NCBI RefSeq assembly: GCF_000238775.2
Contig: NZ_AFEJ02000001.1
Span: 2,170,001 to 2,234,000 of the forward strand
DNA: 64,000 bases
Direction: 5' to 3'
From: Acaryochloris sp. CCMEE 5410
GTDB lineage: Bacteria; Cyanobacteriota; Cyanobacteriia; Thermosynechococcales; Thermosynechococcaceae
The notes under the pieces are model-generated. The model saw only the letters and a program-made list of their open reading frames with translations. It did not search any database and had not been told where the DNA came from. Each line of letters starts with the position of its first letter. Within the stretch, counting starts at the first letter, position 1. Positions 25,829-34,964 of this stretch are shown here, one piece after another. Position numbers and translations under genes: made by a program.

Positions 25829-26770
25829 TTGTTTTTTAGCGTTATTATCCCCACCTATAATCGTCTGCCGATCTTGCAAAAATGTTTGGCAGCCCTCTCC
25901 CAGCAGTCTTTAACCGCTCCTCATACCTATGAAGTGGTTGTGGTGGATGATGGCTCTACCGACGACACCGTTTCTTGGTTGCAGGCTCAGGCATTTCCCC
26001 AACTACAGCATTGCTGCCAGGTTCACCAAGGCCCAGCTGCTGCCCGTAATCTCGGACTGCAAAAAGCCCAAGGCGATACCATCGTGTTTATCGATAGTGA
26101 TTTAGTGGTCACCGAGTCCTTCCTACAATCCCATGCTGAGGCAATCCAGGCGGCACAGCAGCGGTTGGGACATGATCGACTGTTCACCTATGGCCGTGTC
26201 ATTCAAACTTGCAACTTCTCGGATCCAACCGCTACCCCCTACAAACTGTCAGACTATTCAGCCGCCTACTTTGCCACCGGGAATGTTGCTATTGGTCGTC
26301 AGTGGCTGGAACAGGCAGGAGGCTTTGATTCCAGTTTTCAGCAATATGGCTGGGAAGATTTAGAGTTAGGCGTGCGGCTCCAACAGCTCGGCCTCAAACT
26401 GATCAAAGCACCCAACGCAGTCGGGTATCACTGGCATCCCCCTTTTAGTCTCGATCAGCTGCCTCAGTTAATCGAACAGGAACAACAGCGGGGGCGAATG
26501 GGCGCTCAGTTTTACCGCAAACACTCCACCCTGACCGTCAAGATGATGGTCCAACTCACTATTTGGCATCGTTTACTCTGGGGGGTATTGACCTTACAAG
26601 GCCACTTAAACGAACAGTCCCTCAACCCACTCCTACAATTTTTGATCCGCCACCATCACCCACAAATTGCCCTAGGCATCGCCCGTATCTTCCTGAACTG
26701 GTATCAGGTGCAAAGCACTCGCCGCGCCTATACTCAGCACAGAGAAACAGATCTTGATAGTCAAAACTGA
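25829..26770 (+). CDS. Family 2 glycosyltransferase (GT-A fold)
   Basis: A 313-residue GT2 enzyme. It opens with FSVIIPTYNRLPILQKCLAAL, has the nucleotide-binding VVVDDGSTDDT, a metal-binding D-x-D in VFIDSDLVV, and the acceptor-side motif GWEDLELGVRLQQLGLK where the catalytic base is expected. After that comes a helical C-terminus without clear membrane helices. The start must be TTG at 25829, as no ATG or GTG lies between the upstream stop and the conserved first strand. The sugar and acceptor are unknown. Fourth in the row that starts at 23941. A bidirectional hairpin follows. Confidence 0.87.
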   Translation: MFFSVIIPTYNRLPILQKCLAALSQQSLTAPHTYEVVVVDDGSTDDTVSWLQAQAFPQLQHCCQVHQGPAAARNLGLQKAQGDTIVFIDSDLVVTESFLQSHAEAIQAAQQRLGHDRLFTYGRVIQTCNFSDPTATPYKLSDYSAAYFATGNVAIGRQWLEQAGGFDSSFQQYGWEDLELGVRLQQLGLKLIKAPNAVGYHWHPPFSLDQLPQLIEQEQQRGRMGAQFYRKHSTLTVKMMVQLTIWHRLLWGVLTLQGHLNEQSLNPLLQFLIRHHHPQIALGIARIFLNWYQVQSTRRAYTQHRETDLDSQN

Positions 26771-26894
26771 TGACCGTTTCAAGACTCCGTTAGCCTTCAC
26801 CCATGAGCCAGCAGGGCAGCCTATCGCCCTAACAGATGATGTAACACCTAGCCTTCCTGCCCGGATGATCAAGTCAATCAAAACGAGCATAATG

Positions 26895-26925
26895 ACCATT
26901 AGGTAGCCCTCACCTATCTAATGGT
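26895..26925. terminator. Bidirectional terminator hairpin between convergent genes
   Basis: ACCATTAGGTAG (26895-26906) pairs with CTATCTAATGGT (26914-26925), 12 bp with one G-U, loop CCCTCAC. It lies between the rightward glycosyltransferase gene and the leftward CPP1-like gene and can serve both. Confidence 0.6.
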
Positions 26926-26947
26926 GCTGGTTATTGTTGAGCATCTG

Positions 26948-27562
26948 CTATCTGAGGAAGCTATCCACCAGCCACAGCATCACGAAGAGCACACAACTCA
27001 AAATAGCTTGAGGTTGGACCGGATCGGTTTGTAAACCGGTTTGCAAAAGGGCAGAACCAATCAAGGCTCCCACTCCAATCGCAGCCAAGGTCAACAGTAA
27101 CGCCCGCCCTAGTTTTTGCTCTTTACGATTCAGCCAGTACAGACTAAAACCAACCCCAAGGGCCAACAGAAATGCCAGGGTATCAACGGATTGGGACAAC
27201 AGGGCAATCCCAGCCAGGGTCGTATAGCAAGCGCCGACAATGGTAATTTCCTGCATGTCGGGCTGATCGATGGACTGCTGCAGCCAGTTGGGTGACGGAT
27301 TCAGTTGGGGCATGCTGAGCTTTGGAGGCTTTTTCTCCGCCAAGCGTTCGGCAAATCGGATGCCTTCAGGGACCTTGATTTTGCCTTCTTGCCGCTTACG
27401 CAAGCGGTCCATCAGTACAGAATCATAGGCCGCTTCTACGGTTTGCCGACATTTCTCGTCTTCTTGGTTCTGTGCAATGATGCGATCTCGGGCATTTTGG
27501 ATATCTTCAAAAGATGCGTTTTCAGCAACTTCCAGGATTTCATAAGGATTTTGCTCGCTCAT
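26948..27562 (-). CDS. CPP1-like (DUF3353) J-like membrane protein
   Basis: A 204-residue protein starting at ATG 27562 (GGAAG upstream). Residues ~4-70 are a degenerate J-domain without HPD: NPYEILEVAENASFEDIQNARDRI, then a VEAAYDSVLMDRL helix. Three or four hydrophobic helices follow (TIVGACYTTLAGIALL, TLAFLLALGVGFSLYWL, GRALLLTLAAIGVGALIGSALL, ILSCVLFVMLWLVDSFL). This is the architecture of CPP1, the chaperone-like protein that in plants stabilises light-dependent protochlorophyllide oxidoreductase; cyanobacterial members are near-universal. The upstream ATGs at 27577 and 27640 are alternatives with poorer spacing. Convergent with the glycosyltransferase gene. Confidence 0.87.
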   Translation of the reverse strand: MSEQNPYEILEVAENASFEDIQNARDRIIAQNQEDEKCRQTVEAAYDSVLMDRLRKRQEGKIKVPEGIRFAERLAEKKPPKLSMPQLNPSPNWLQQSIDQPDMQEITIVGACYTTLAGIALLSQSVDTLAFLLALGVGFSLYWLNRKEQKLGRALLLTLAAIGVGALIGSALLQTGLQTDPVQPQAILSCVLFVMLWLVDSFLR

Positions 27563-27772
27563 GCGTTTTTCTTCCATTGCCCTAAACTCTTGCCGACTCA
27601 CATTCTGGGTTATATCGGGAACGTTAAAAAACGCTCTCATAAGAATCTAACAATAATAGATTCACCTTTACACCCTAATATGCTTAATTTACTCTTGCAC
27701 ACAACTTTCAGATTCTCTTCTAACTCCAGGGGTAAAATCTGGGAATCTGATGCAAAAACTTAACATTTCAGG

Positions 27773-28456
27773 TTAGAAGGGAGCCTCATCGATATTGGCT
27801 TGAGATTGCAAAAAATCTAGGAATTCCAGCAGTTCCTGATCGGTCAAATGTTGACGGGAACGCTTGTTATAGGTTTGTTGCAAATGTTGTCGTCCTTGGG
27901 TGCTGGTCCATCCTAAACGCTTCAGTTCCACATCCGTTTGGGCAATAATATCTGACAAATCGAGGGGGGAGTCTAGGGCTGCTGTATCGACCGAGGGGGA
28001 TCGAGAGGCTTTGCGTTTTGAAGTGGTTGCCTTTGGTTTCTGTCGCCGACTGGCCCCTCGCCGAGGGGGCGCTTCTTCTTCTACAAAGTCTGGAGCTGGC
28101 ATATCTTGCATTTGCAAGCTGGGATCATCCCACTCCGGTGCCGCATCAAGGGCCCGGTTGGCGATGGCCTGCAAGTCTTCCGATAAGGATGCTGGCTGTA
28201 AACGTGCCTGATCCTGTTCCCCCATTAAATGAGCCTGGGTTTCAAAGGTTGCTGCTTCGATGCCCAAAACCACTAATGCTCGAGTCCGGGCATGGTCTTC
28301 TGCCTCTTCAACCGTCGAGGCTGAGGACAGTCCTGTTGCTAAGGTTGTACCTCCCACTTGAATCAAGGCACGAACAATGTAGTGGTCTGGTTCGGCCTTC
28401 AGTAACTCAGAGGTGAGACTCCCTGTCGGATATTGTGACCGGAACTGCGAGTACAT
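27773..28456 (-). CDS. Conserved cyanobacterial protein of unknown function, two short domains
   Basis: A 227-residue protein. GGGAGG six bases before ATG 28456 decides the start. Residues ~1-75 form a compact alpha/beta domain (FRSQYPTGSLTSELLKAEPDHY, VRALIQVGGTTLATGLSSA, EEAEDHARTRALVVLGI) that I have seen in other cyanobacterial proteins. A low-complexity, Pro/Arg/Lys-rich linker (residues ~125-165) leads to a C-terminal helical domain (LDLSDIIAQTDVELKRLGWTSTQG, then LTDQELLEFLDFLQSQ). The first domain resembles in layout the Rad52-like single-strand annealing fold, with the helical tail reminiscent of a helix-hairpin for DNA-repair proteins, but this is only a suggestion. Confidence 0.65.
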   Translation of the reverse strand: MYSQFRSQYPTGSLTSELLKAEPDHYIVRALIQVGGTTLATGLSSASTVEEAEDHARTRALVVLGIEAATFETQAHLMGEQDQARLQPASLSEDLQAIANRALDAAPEWDDPSLQMQDMPAPDFVEEEAPPRRGASRRQKPKATTSKRKASRSPSVDTAALDSPLDLSDIIAQTDVELKRLGWTSTQGRQHLQQTYNKRSRQHLTDQELLEFLDFLQSQANIDEAPF

Positions 28457-28872
28457 CAACTGCCTCCCAGCAATCATCTCGACTGACGAGCATAACGTTA
28501 ACATGAACCGCAAAATTGCGTCTCAGTAGATTCAGACAAGCCAGTAGGGATTACCAGAGTGTGTTTTGAACTACTAAAAAATATGCAGATTTTGCTTAGA
28601 CTTCATATTGGGTTACCCATTACCTCAGTATTGGAGATCCATTCAGAGGATGGATGGAGTCACCACCTTTAACCTGGCCTTTTATGGATATAGCCATTGA
28701 TTTTCCATACTCTTAGAAATTAATTAAAAGCAGCTTGTCAATTGTCATAATTATCTGCTTTCTAAAAGCCAGCCCTAATTGAATGCTGATTTTTAGAAAC
28801 GGGGTAACTTAAAACAATCAATTTAAATCACAAAATCGTTATAAACAGTCGACATCAGTAAATAATAAAGAA
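28457..28872. other. Intergenic region upstream of phoU
   Basis: About 416 bp between divergent genes, AT-rich towards phoU. TTAAAA/TTTAAAT stretches occur at 28807-28830, but their spacing does not match the 11-bp period of a cyanobacterial Pho box, so I do not call one. No gene seen. Confidence 0.4.
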
Positions 28873-29544
28873 ATGTTAATCCAATCGCCTTTGCCCAAAG
28901 TGACAAAACCTATTCGCAGTCAGTTTGAGCGGCAAGTCCAAACTATTCAAGGTGATGTCTTACGCATGGGGGCATTGGTTGAGCAGTCCTGTCGTTTTGC
29001 CCATACCGCTCTGTTTAACCGCAATTTATCGGTGGTGGATACCCTCGCCAAGCAGGATAAGAAGATTGATCGGTTTTATAAACAGATTGAAGTGCAGTGT
29101 CTGCAGTTAATTGCGTTGCAATCTCCGGTGGCCAGTGATTTAAGGTTGATTGGTACGCTGATGCAGCTGATTCGTGACCTAGAGCGGATTGGGGATTATG
29201 CCGAAGATATTGGTGAGGTGGCGGTGAAGCTGTTTCCCTATCCAGTCGCCTCCTACATGCCTGAAATCGAGCATATGTCAGAACTCTGCCAAAGTATGTT
29301 GGCCATGAGTTTGTCCGCTTTAACCCAGCTAGATGCGGAAGTTGGCCTCCAAGTCAAAGTGGAAGATGATGCTGTAGACGATTGCTACGACAATTTATAC
29401 GATGTCCTCGCTAGCCAATCTATTTCTGGCCCCACGGAACCTTTACTGTTGTCGATGTTAGTGATTCGCTCTTTAGAACGGATGGCCGATCATGCCACTA
29501 ATATTGGACAAAGGGTTGCATTTATTGTGACTGGAAAGCGATAA
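28873..29544 (+). CDS. phoU: PhoU-type phosphate signalling regulator
   Basis: A 223-residue all-helical protein made of two three-helix PhoU domains. The first contains IQGDVLRMGALVEQSCRFA and the metal-site helix LIRDLERIGDYAEDIGEVA; the second repeats it as MLVIRSLERMADHATNIGQRV. The E/D-R-x-x-D motif with polynuclear metal ligands is present in both. PhoU couples the Pst transporter to the PhoR-type kinase and represses the phosphate-starvation response. No pst or pho genes are next to it here, which is usual for cyanobacteria where phoU is often alone. The first ~17 residues are a non-conserved extension. Confidence 0.92.
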   Translation: MLIQSPLPKVTKPIRSQFERQVQTIQGDVLRMGALVEQSCRFAHTALFNRNLSVVDTLAKQDKKIDRFYKQIEVQCLQLIALQSPVASDLRLIGTLMQLIRDLERIGDYAEDIGEVAVKLFPYPVASYMPEIEHMSELCQSMLAMSLSALTQLDAEVGLQVKVEDDAVDDCYDNLYDVLASQSISGPTEPLLLSMLVIRSLERMADHATNIGQRVAFIVTGKR

Positions 29545-30029
29545 GGCTCGGCCGTCTCCCAACCTTGAAAAATCGGAAATTGGTATTAGGAACCCATTGA
29601 CAAATTTCGTTTGACAGTTGTTCCCCTGTGAGGAACGATCAATAAAGCATACAATGTTCATAGGGCGCTTCAGGTTTTCATACTCAAGCACTCGATGCTC
29701 TAACTGTTTTGCTGCAGTTCCGTCAACGTCTCAGAGTCAATGCTGCGATCGCAAAAAATGGATCAAGGTCCATTACAAAACCTAATCCTTTTCTAAACGG
29801 CATTCTCTAACTCCTTAAGTTTGCTAGACCATTGCTTAAAGGACCATGAGCTGAGATTTTTTTTGATGGGTATGAGTGTTGGTGACCTAAGCGGTTTGAA
29901 TCATGCTCAATCTTGTCAAGCTATTCCCTCTAGGAGAACAGATGCTCCTGGCATTATGGTGAGAACGATCAACAAGATTGGCACTGAGTTGGAGCCTGGC
30001 CCTAGCCACAATGAAGGACTAAAAGTTGC
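29545..30029. other. Intergenic region upstream of the RNase R-type gene
   Basis: About 485 bp with a HIP1 site near 29745. A frame at 29821-30057 overlaps the start of the next gene and looks spurious. No RNA gene or strong hairpin recognised. Confidence 0.4.
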
Positions 30030-32336
30030 ATGGAATTTTCGATTAGTACTCTGCTGAACAACTTTGCAGATGATAAGTTACTCGCTCCAAAAGCTTTAGA
30101 AAAGAAATTAGATTGCCAGGCTGCTGATGGCATCAGACAATTGCAAATCACCTTAGAGGCCCTAGAAAAAGTCGGTATCCTCACCAAAGAGCGCGGTAAA
30201 TATAAGCGTCTCCCAGAAGAAGGGGTTGTTGAGGGCAAGCTCCGCTGCTCCAGTAAAGGCTTTTGCTTCGCTATCCAAGATCAAGACGATACGGAAGATA
30301 TTTATATTCGAGAGAGCCAGCTGAATACAGCCTGGAATGGTGATCGGGTTCTGGTTAAAGTCACTAAGGAAGGTCGCCGTCGCCGTAGTCCCGAAGGCGA
30401 AGTCCGACTTATTCTGGAGCGCTCCAACCCGTCCGTCATTGCCAGGGTCAAAAAAACAGAAGCAGGGGAATATCGAGCCGTCCCTCTCGATGATCGCCTT
30501 TTATTTGAACTCGCCCTCCATCCAGAAACGGATGGTCCGGACTTGGAAGCGGCGATTGATCAGCTCGTGCATGTGGAGATTGTGCGCTACCCCTTAGGGC
30601 AGCTGTCTCCCCTCGGCCGGGTCACGCAAGTTCTAGGGAGTGATGCCCAATCGGCGGCTGATACAGAGCTTGTCTTTTGTAAGTACGATTTGCCTCGCTC
30701 TTTTCCTGAAGATGTTTTAGCCGAGGCTGAAGCTCTGCCGAAAAAGCTGCGCAAAGCCGATCAGAAGAAGCGGGTGAATCTGCTGAAGGTGCCCACGTTT
30801 ACGATTTGCGATCGCAACCCCAATCCCACCCAACTCGACCATGCCTTTTCCGTCGAAAAATTAAAAGGCAACAAATGGCGAGTGGGCGTTCATGTCACCG
30901 ACTTAGTTTACTACCTAGACCCAGACTCCTCCATCGAACGTCAGGCCAGCCAACGGGGGGCCGCTATGTTCCTGGGGGATACGGCACTGCCCCTCTTCCC
31001 AGAGACCTGCATTGAGCGCATTGGTGCCCTCACCGCAGGCAAAGATCATCTCACTTTTTCCATCTTGATCACCTTGGATAGCGAAGGGGAGGTTCTAGAA
31101 TTTGAAATTCAGCCTTCTGTGATTCATGTCGATCAACACTTGTCCTATGAGCAAGTACAAGACATTCTGGATGGAGACCACAAAGATAAGTCCCTTGCAG
31201 ATGCCATGCAGCTGTTTCAGACGGTCAGTGAGGCCCTGAAAAAGCAACGCTATGATCGCGGTGGCTTTGATCTGTTGCTGTCCACCGTTCCTCCCCAAAT
31301 CATGGGTGACGAAGGGGATTTAGGAGCCGTTATCTTAGCGTCCCCCACCCAAACGCACAGCATCATTGCGGATTTGTTAGTTCTCGCCAATCACCTGGTT
31401 CTTTCCCATCTGCAGGCATTGGCCATTCCAGGGGTCTATCAAATCCAAGCTCCACCCGATGCCCAAGATCTCCAAGATCTGCTCAAGCTGGCTGACAATA
31501 TCCAACTCTCTCTCGGTTTGCAGCAGGAAGATACGGTGCAGCCCCAGGATTTCCAAACCTTTAGCCAGACGTTTCAGACCTCAGAACGCTCAGCCATCCT
31601 ATTTGAGCTGCTGCAATCCACCCTTAAGCCCGTCCAGTACAGTGCGGTGTCAGGGCCACATTTTGGCTTAGCCCTAGTCAACAACTATGGCCATTTCACC
31701 TCTCCCCTCAATCGATACGGCGATTTACTCAATCAGCGCATTTTACATGCGGTCTTTACGGAAGGACGCGATCGACGCACCTCTCGGGCCAAGGAGAAAG
31801 TGAACTTGCGCCATAGCGATTGCCATGGACAAATTAGCTGGAATGTCCTGCCCCCGGAGACCCAGCGGCACTTAGAAGCCTTAATTACGGACGCGATTCC
31901 CCAATTGAATGAGCAAGCCGACCTTGCCCGTCAAGCCTGCCAAGATCTAACGGGGCTGCAAAAGACCAAGCAAATGCAAACCCACACGGGAGAAGTATTA
32001 CAGGGTATTATCACCGGAATTCAGTCCTATGGGTTCTTTGTTCGCATCGAAACCCTAATGGTCGAAGGGTTAGTGCATGTTAGCTCCCTCAAAGACGATT
32101 GGTATGAATATCGGTCTCGCCAACAAACCTTAGTGGGGCGCAAGAATCGCTGTCAGTACCGGTTGGGAGATCGCGTGGATGTTGAGGTCAAAAGCGTTGA
32201 TTACTATCGCCAACAAATCGACTTAATTGTTGTTGGTGGCGGTAGCGAAGCGCCTGAAGATGAAGTGACCGAAGCGCCCATCAAAGTGAATGGTAAAGAT
32301 GAGAGCGATCTCCCCGACGAGACGGAAGAGGAATAG
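30030..32336 (+). CDS. RNase II/R-family (RNB) protein with altered catalytic residues
   Basis: A 768-residue protein with the layout of RNase R: an N-terminal winged helix (LEKVGILTKERGKYKRLPE), a cold-shock-like OB domain (VVEGKLRCSSKGFCFAIQD, DIYIRESQLNTAWNGDRVLVK), the RNB domain (residues ~260-590) and a C-terminal S1 domain (VLQGIITGIQSYGFFVRIETLMVEGLVHVSSL). Normal enzymes carry four Asp in T-I-D-x4-5-D-x-D-D-A. Here the segment reads TICDRNPNPTQLDHAFSVE, so at least two of the four are changed, and the second signature S-P-I-R-R-Y-x-D-L-x-x-H-R reads SPLNRYGDLLNQR. The fold is intact, the catalytic centre is not standard. Cyanobacterial Zam proteins (linked to acetazolamide resistance) are RNB relatives and may be the correct subgroup. 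A HIP1 site lies inside near 30806. Confidence 0.85.
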   Translation: MEFSISTLLNNFADDKLLAPKALEKKLDCQAADGIRQLQITLEALEKVGILTKERGKYKRLPEEGVVEGKLRCSSKGFCFAIQDQDDTEDIYIRESQLNTAWNGDRVLVKVTKEGRRRRSPEGEVRLILERSNPSVIARVKKTEAGEYRAVPLDDRLLFELALHPETDGPDLEAAIDQLVHVEIVRYPLGQLSPLGRVTQVLGSDAQSAADTELVFCKYDLPRSFPEDVLAEAEALPKKLRKADQKKRVNLLKVPTFTICDRNPNPTQLDHAFSVEKLKGNKWRVGVHVTDLVYYLDPDSSIERQASQRGAAMFLGDTALPLFPETCIERIGALTAGKDHLTFSILITLDSEGEVLEFEIQPSVIHVDQHLSYEQVQDILDGDHKDKSLADAMQLFQTVSEALKKQRYDRGGFDLLLSTVPPQIMGDEGDLGAVILASPTQTHSIIADLLVLANHLVLSHLQALAIPGVYQIQAPPDAQDLQDLLKLADNIQLSLGLQQEDTVQPQDFQTFSQTFQTSERSAILFELLQSTLKPVQYSAVSGPHFGLALVNNYGHFTSPLNRYGDLLNQRILHAVFTEGRDRRTSRAKEKVNLRHSDCHGQISWNVLPPETQRHLEALITDAIPQLNEQADLARQACQDLTGLQKTKQMQTHTGEVLQGIITGIQSYGFFVRIETLMVEGLVHVSSLKDDWYEYRSRQQTLVGRKNRCQYRLGDRVDVEVKSVDYYRQQIDLIVVGGGSEAPEDEVTEAPIKVNGKDESDLPDETEEE

Positions 32337-32386
32337 CTCTCCACGGATTGACCGAATGCCCTCCCCTCGATTGAACAAGCGCTAAC

Positions 32387-32977
32387 ATGAATGCCCTAGA
32401 ATTTTTCCAACTCAGCGAAGGCCGGTGGCGGTCCCATCGCATTACTCACCATTTGCTCCTCCGCCGGTCTGAGTCGGGAAATACGGAAATCGAGGTCCAG
32501 GTCTTAGCCCCGGATGATCCCAAAGTCATTGAAATCTGCCAGTTACATAATGCCCAGCCCCACCTAGCCATCGGCGGGTGTTTTGTACAGTGGCGAGGTG
32601 CAATGGCCTGGGATCAAGAGGAGGACGACCCTCATCGGGGGTCAACGGTATTTGTTTTAGTCCCCCATGAAGGTAGTGATAACGCCGGTCAGTTATTGCG
32701 GGAGCGGGGTTATGCTGAGAGCGTTCCCGTCGTGGGTCAGTATCAGGTGGATGCGCAAAATGGCCTCGTTTTAACCACCGAATATGACACCATGAGTTCT
32801 CAAGAGCGGTTTTGGTTTGCCAATCCCAACTTGCGATTGCGCACCACGACGGTCAAAAGCTTTGGTGGATTTAACACCACCTCTTTTTGCGCAGAATCAA
32901 AGTTAGTCAGCGATGGCGTGGTCACCTCTTCAGAGGCTCCTCAGCTTCTCTCCACCCCTTCTTGGTTAGGGTGGTAA
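32387..32977 (+). CDS. CpcS/CpeS-type phycobiliprotein chromophore lyase
   Basis: A 196-residue member of the S-type bilin lyases, a lipocalin-like ten-stranded barrel that attaches phycocyanobilin to Cys-84-type sites of phycobiliproteins. Diagnostic blocks are EFFQLSEGRWRSHRITHHLLLRRSE at the N-terminus (read in parts), VQWRGAMAWDQEED, GSTVFVLVP, LLRERGYAESVPVVGQY, LTTEYDTMSSQERFWFANPNLR and the end strand GGFNTTSFCAESKL. The W-R-S-x-R-x-x-H-H-L opening and E-R-F-W-F are hallmark. Whether it is the CpcS or the CpcU partner cannot be decided from sequence reading alone. It follows the RNB gene by 50 bp and converges on nblS with only 5 bp between stops. It shows that the organism builds phycobilisomes or phycobiliprotein aggregates. 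Confidence 0.88.
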   Translation: MNALEFFQLSEGRWRSHRITHHLLLRRSESGNTEIEVQVLAPDDPKVIEICQLHNAQPHLAIGGCFVQWRGAMAWDQEEDDPHRGSTVFVLVPHEGSDNAGQLLRERGYAESVPVVGQYQVDAQNGLVLTTEYDTMSSQERFWFANPNLRLRTTTVKSFGGFNTTSFCAESKLVSDGVVTSSEAPQLLSTPSWLGW

Positions 32978-32982
32978 TTGAC

Positions 32983-34911
32983 CTAGGCTTGGGCCGGAAT
33001 TTCCAAAGAGTCTGCTTCATCTGCCGCATTCTTGGCTAGGTCATCACGATAGACGTTGAGGTCAAACCAGAAGGTCGTACCGACCCCTGACTCACTGATT
33101 AAATTGACGCTTGCATGGTGCTTGTCCAGGATATTTCTGACAATCGAGAGTCCTAAGCCTGTACCTTCCAAGGTATGGACGCGATTCTCAACCCGATAAA
33201 ACCGATCGAAAATAGCGGCTTGATCATCCGGCTCAATCCCAATTCCCGTATCCGCAACCTCTACTCGTACTTGATTGGTATGTTCCGCTAGGGGATAAGC
33301 CCGAATCATCACCTTTCCACCCTTAAGCGTAAATTTCAAGGCATTGCCAATGAGGTTGGTGAGGACTTGCAGGAGCAAATCATAATTGCCCCAAATGGGC
33401 GAGAGATTGGTTGTGATATCGTAGCTGAGCTCGATCCCTTGATCTCGGGCCGTCAGCTGATAGGTTCTCAGGGTTTGCTCTACGGGTTGTAGTAAATCAA
33501 CCGCTTCAAAGCGATATTGCTTGCCCGACTCCAATCGCGATAGATCGAGCACATCATTCACGAGGCGAGTCAAGCGATCCGTTTCACGATTCGCCGTATC
33601 CAAAAACTCTTGGCGATCTTCGGCACTTAAGTCATCGCCGTAGTCATGGAGGGTTTCGATAAAGGATTTGATATTGAATAAAGGCGTTCTCAGCTCATGG
33701 GAGATATTGCTAATAAATTGGCTCTTGGCTTCGTTTAGCTCCACTTCTCGAGTAATGTCCTGAACCGTCATGGCGATTCCTTTGACCTTCTCCCGTTGCT
33801 GATCCAGAACGGTTGTCAGCAAGATACGTACCGTTCGGGGGGTGGGTCCAGTCAGGGTAATTCGAAATTCACTGCCTTCTTGCCCCGCTGCGCTTTGATA
33901 GAGGGGACGGGTCAACTCAATTTGTACAGGCTCTGGTAAATGGTTGAGGACATTTTTGCTGACGACTTCGCTATCCCAGTTAAATAAGCGGCGAGCTGTA
34001 GGGTTCGCCAAAATCACTGCTAAATCTGTATCCAGGAGCACCGCTCCATCGGCAATGGTTGAGACTAGGGTTTCTAGCTTGGCTTTCTGGGCCGTCAGCT
34101 CCTCAATATTTTGCTCCTGATAGCGCTCTAGCCGTTCCGCCATATCGTTAAAACTGAGAATAAGTTCCCCCAATTCTCCGCCAAACGGGAGGTCAACGCG
34201 TTTTTTGAAGTTACCGGAGGCGATGGTTTTTACCCCCACCACCAACTCTTTAATGGGGTTGGTAATAATCAGGGCATTAAACACGGCCCCCAGGATTACC
34301 ATCACCCAAATGGTGATAAACACAGCAATGGTGACATCGCGAGTTAAATGGGAGGAAGTCACTGCCGTGGGGTTGGGATTGATGCCAATGGCCAACACGC
34401 CCAAGTATTGTTCATCCTGCAATAGAGGAACAAATACATCCGTCACTTCACCGTCAGGGGTTGAATGCTCCCGCACCATCACCGATCCAGCAGTCGGGAT
34501 AAAGTTCTCTGGCAATTGCATCAACCGCCGCAAGGTCAAGGAACTATTGACCTGGGTTTCAGAATAGGGGATGCCGTAATAGATACTGCCTTCTTCATCA
34601 GCATAGATCATGTAGCGAATGCTAGAGGTGCGGCTATAAAACTCCCGCGATAGTTTGGCCAAATCTCCATAATTATGGTCTGCTACCAACGGAGCTACAT
34701 TGGATGATAAAAGTAACCCTAAGTCCCGGCCAAATCGATTGTCCTGCAGGCGAGCATCTTGCTGAATGCTATTCACAGCCCAAAATGTCAGGGAACTCAT
34801 CAGCAAAGACACCACAAGGGTTGCAGCGACCATAAGCCGAGTTTGGATATTGGAGTCGGCCCACCAACTCACAATAATTTTTCTGAATCTTTCAAACAAG
34901 AGCTGAATCAA
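32983..34911 (-). CDS. nblS: NblS/Hik33 (DspA)-type sensor histidine kinase
   Basis: A 642-residue membrane kinase. Order of parts: helix TM1 (~27-48, AATLVVSLLMSSLTFWAV), a ~150-residue periplasmic sensor region (NRFGRDLGLLLSSNVAPL, YMIYADEEGSIYYGIPYSE), TM2 (~205-225), HAMP (NPIKELVVGVKTIASGNF), a coiled linker, a PAS domain (STIADGAVLLDTDLAVILAN), the phosphoacceptor block NISHELRTPLFNIKSFIETL, and the ATPase with NLIGNALKFT, DTGIGI and GTGLGLSIV. This order and the sequence of the sensor region are those of NblS/Hik33, the essential cyanobacterial kinase controlling high-light, cold, nutrient-stress and phycobilisome-degradation responses. All catalytic motifs are intact. It lies tail-to-tail with a bilin lyase gene. 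Confidence 0.93.
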   Translation of the reverse strand: MIQLLFERFRKIIVSWWADSNIQTRLMVAATLVVSLLMSSLTFWAVNSIQQDARLQDNRFGRDLGLLLSSNVAPLVADHNYGDLAKLSREFYSRTSSIRYMIYADEEGSIYYGIPYSETQVNSSLTLRRLMQLPENFIPTAGSVMVREHSTPDGEVTDVFVPLLQDEQYLGVLAIGINPNPTAVTSSHLTRDVTIAVFITIWVMVILGAVFNALIITNPIKELVVGVKTIASGNFKKRVDLPFGGELGELILSFNDMAERLERYQEQNIEELTAQKAKLETLVSTIADGAVLLDTDLAVILANPTARRLFNWDSEVVSKNVLNHLPEPVQIELTRPLYQSAAGQEGSEFRITLTGPTPRTVRILLTTVLDQQREKVKGIAMTVQDITREVELNEAKSQFISNISHELRTPLFNIKSFIETLHDYGDDLSAEDRQEFLDTANRETDRLTRLVNDVLDLSRLESGKQYRFEAVDLLQPVEQTLRTYQLTARDQGIELSYDITTNLSPIWGNYDLLLQVLTNLIGNALKFTLKGGKVMIRAYPLAEHTNQVRVEVADTGIGIEPDDQAAIFDRFYRVENRVHTLEGTGLGLSIVRNILDKHHASVNLISESGVGTTFWFDLNVYRDDLAKNAADEADSLEIPAQA

Positions 34912-34964
34912 AACAGAACCTAAATGGACTTAAACAATTAAGGCACATTCCTCAGAGCGTTCAT

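Noticed and set aside
28807-28830. Possible Pho box upstream of phoU
   Set aside because: TTAAAA/TTTAAAT occur but not with the 11-bp repeat period; in AT-rich sequence this is expected by chance.
29821-30057. 78-codon frame before the RNase R-type gene
   Set aside because: Overlaps the RNB start in another frame and lacks any conserved feature.
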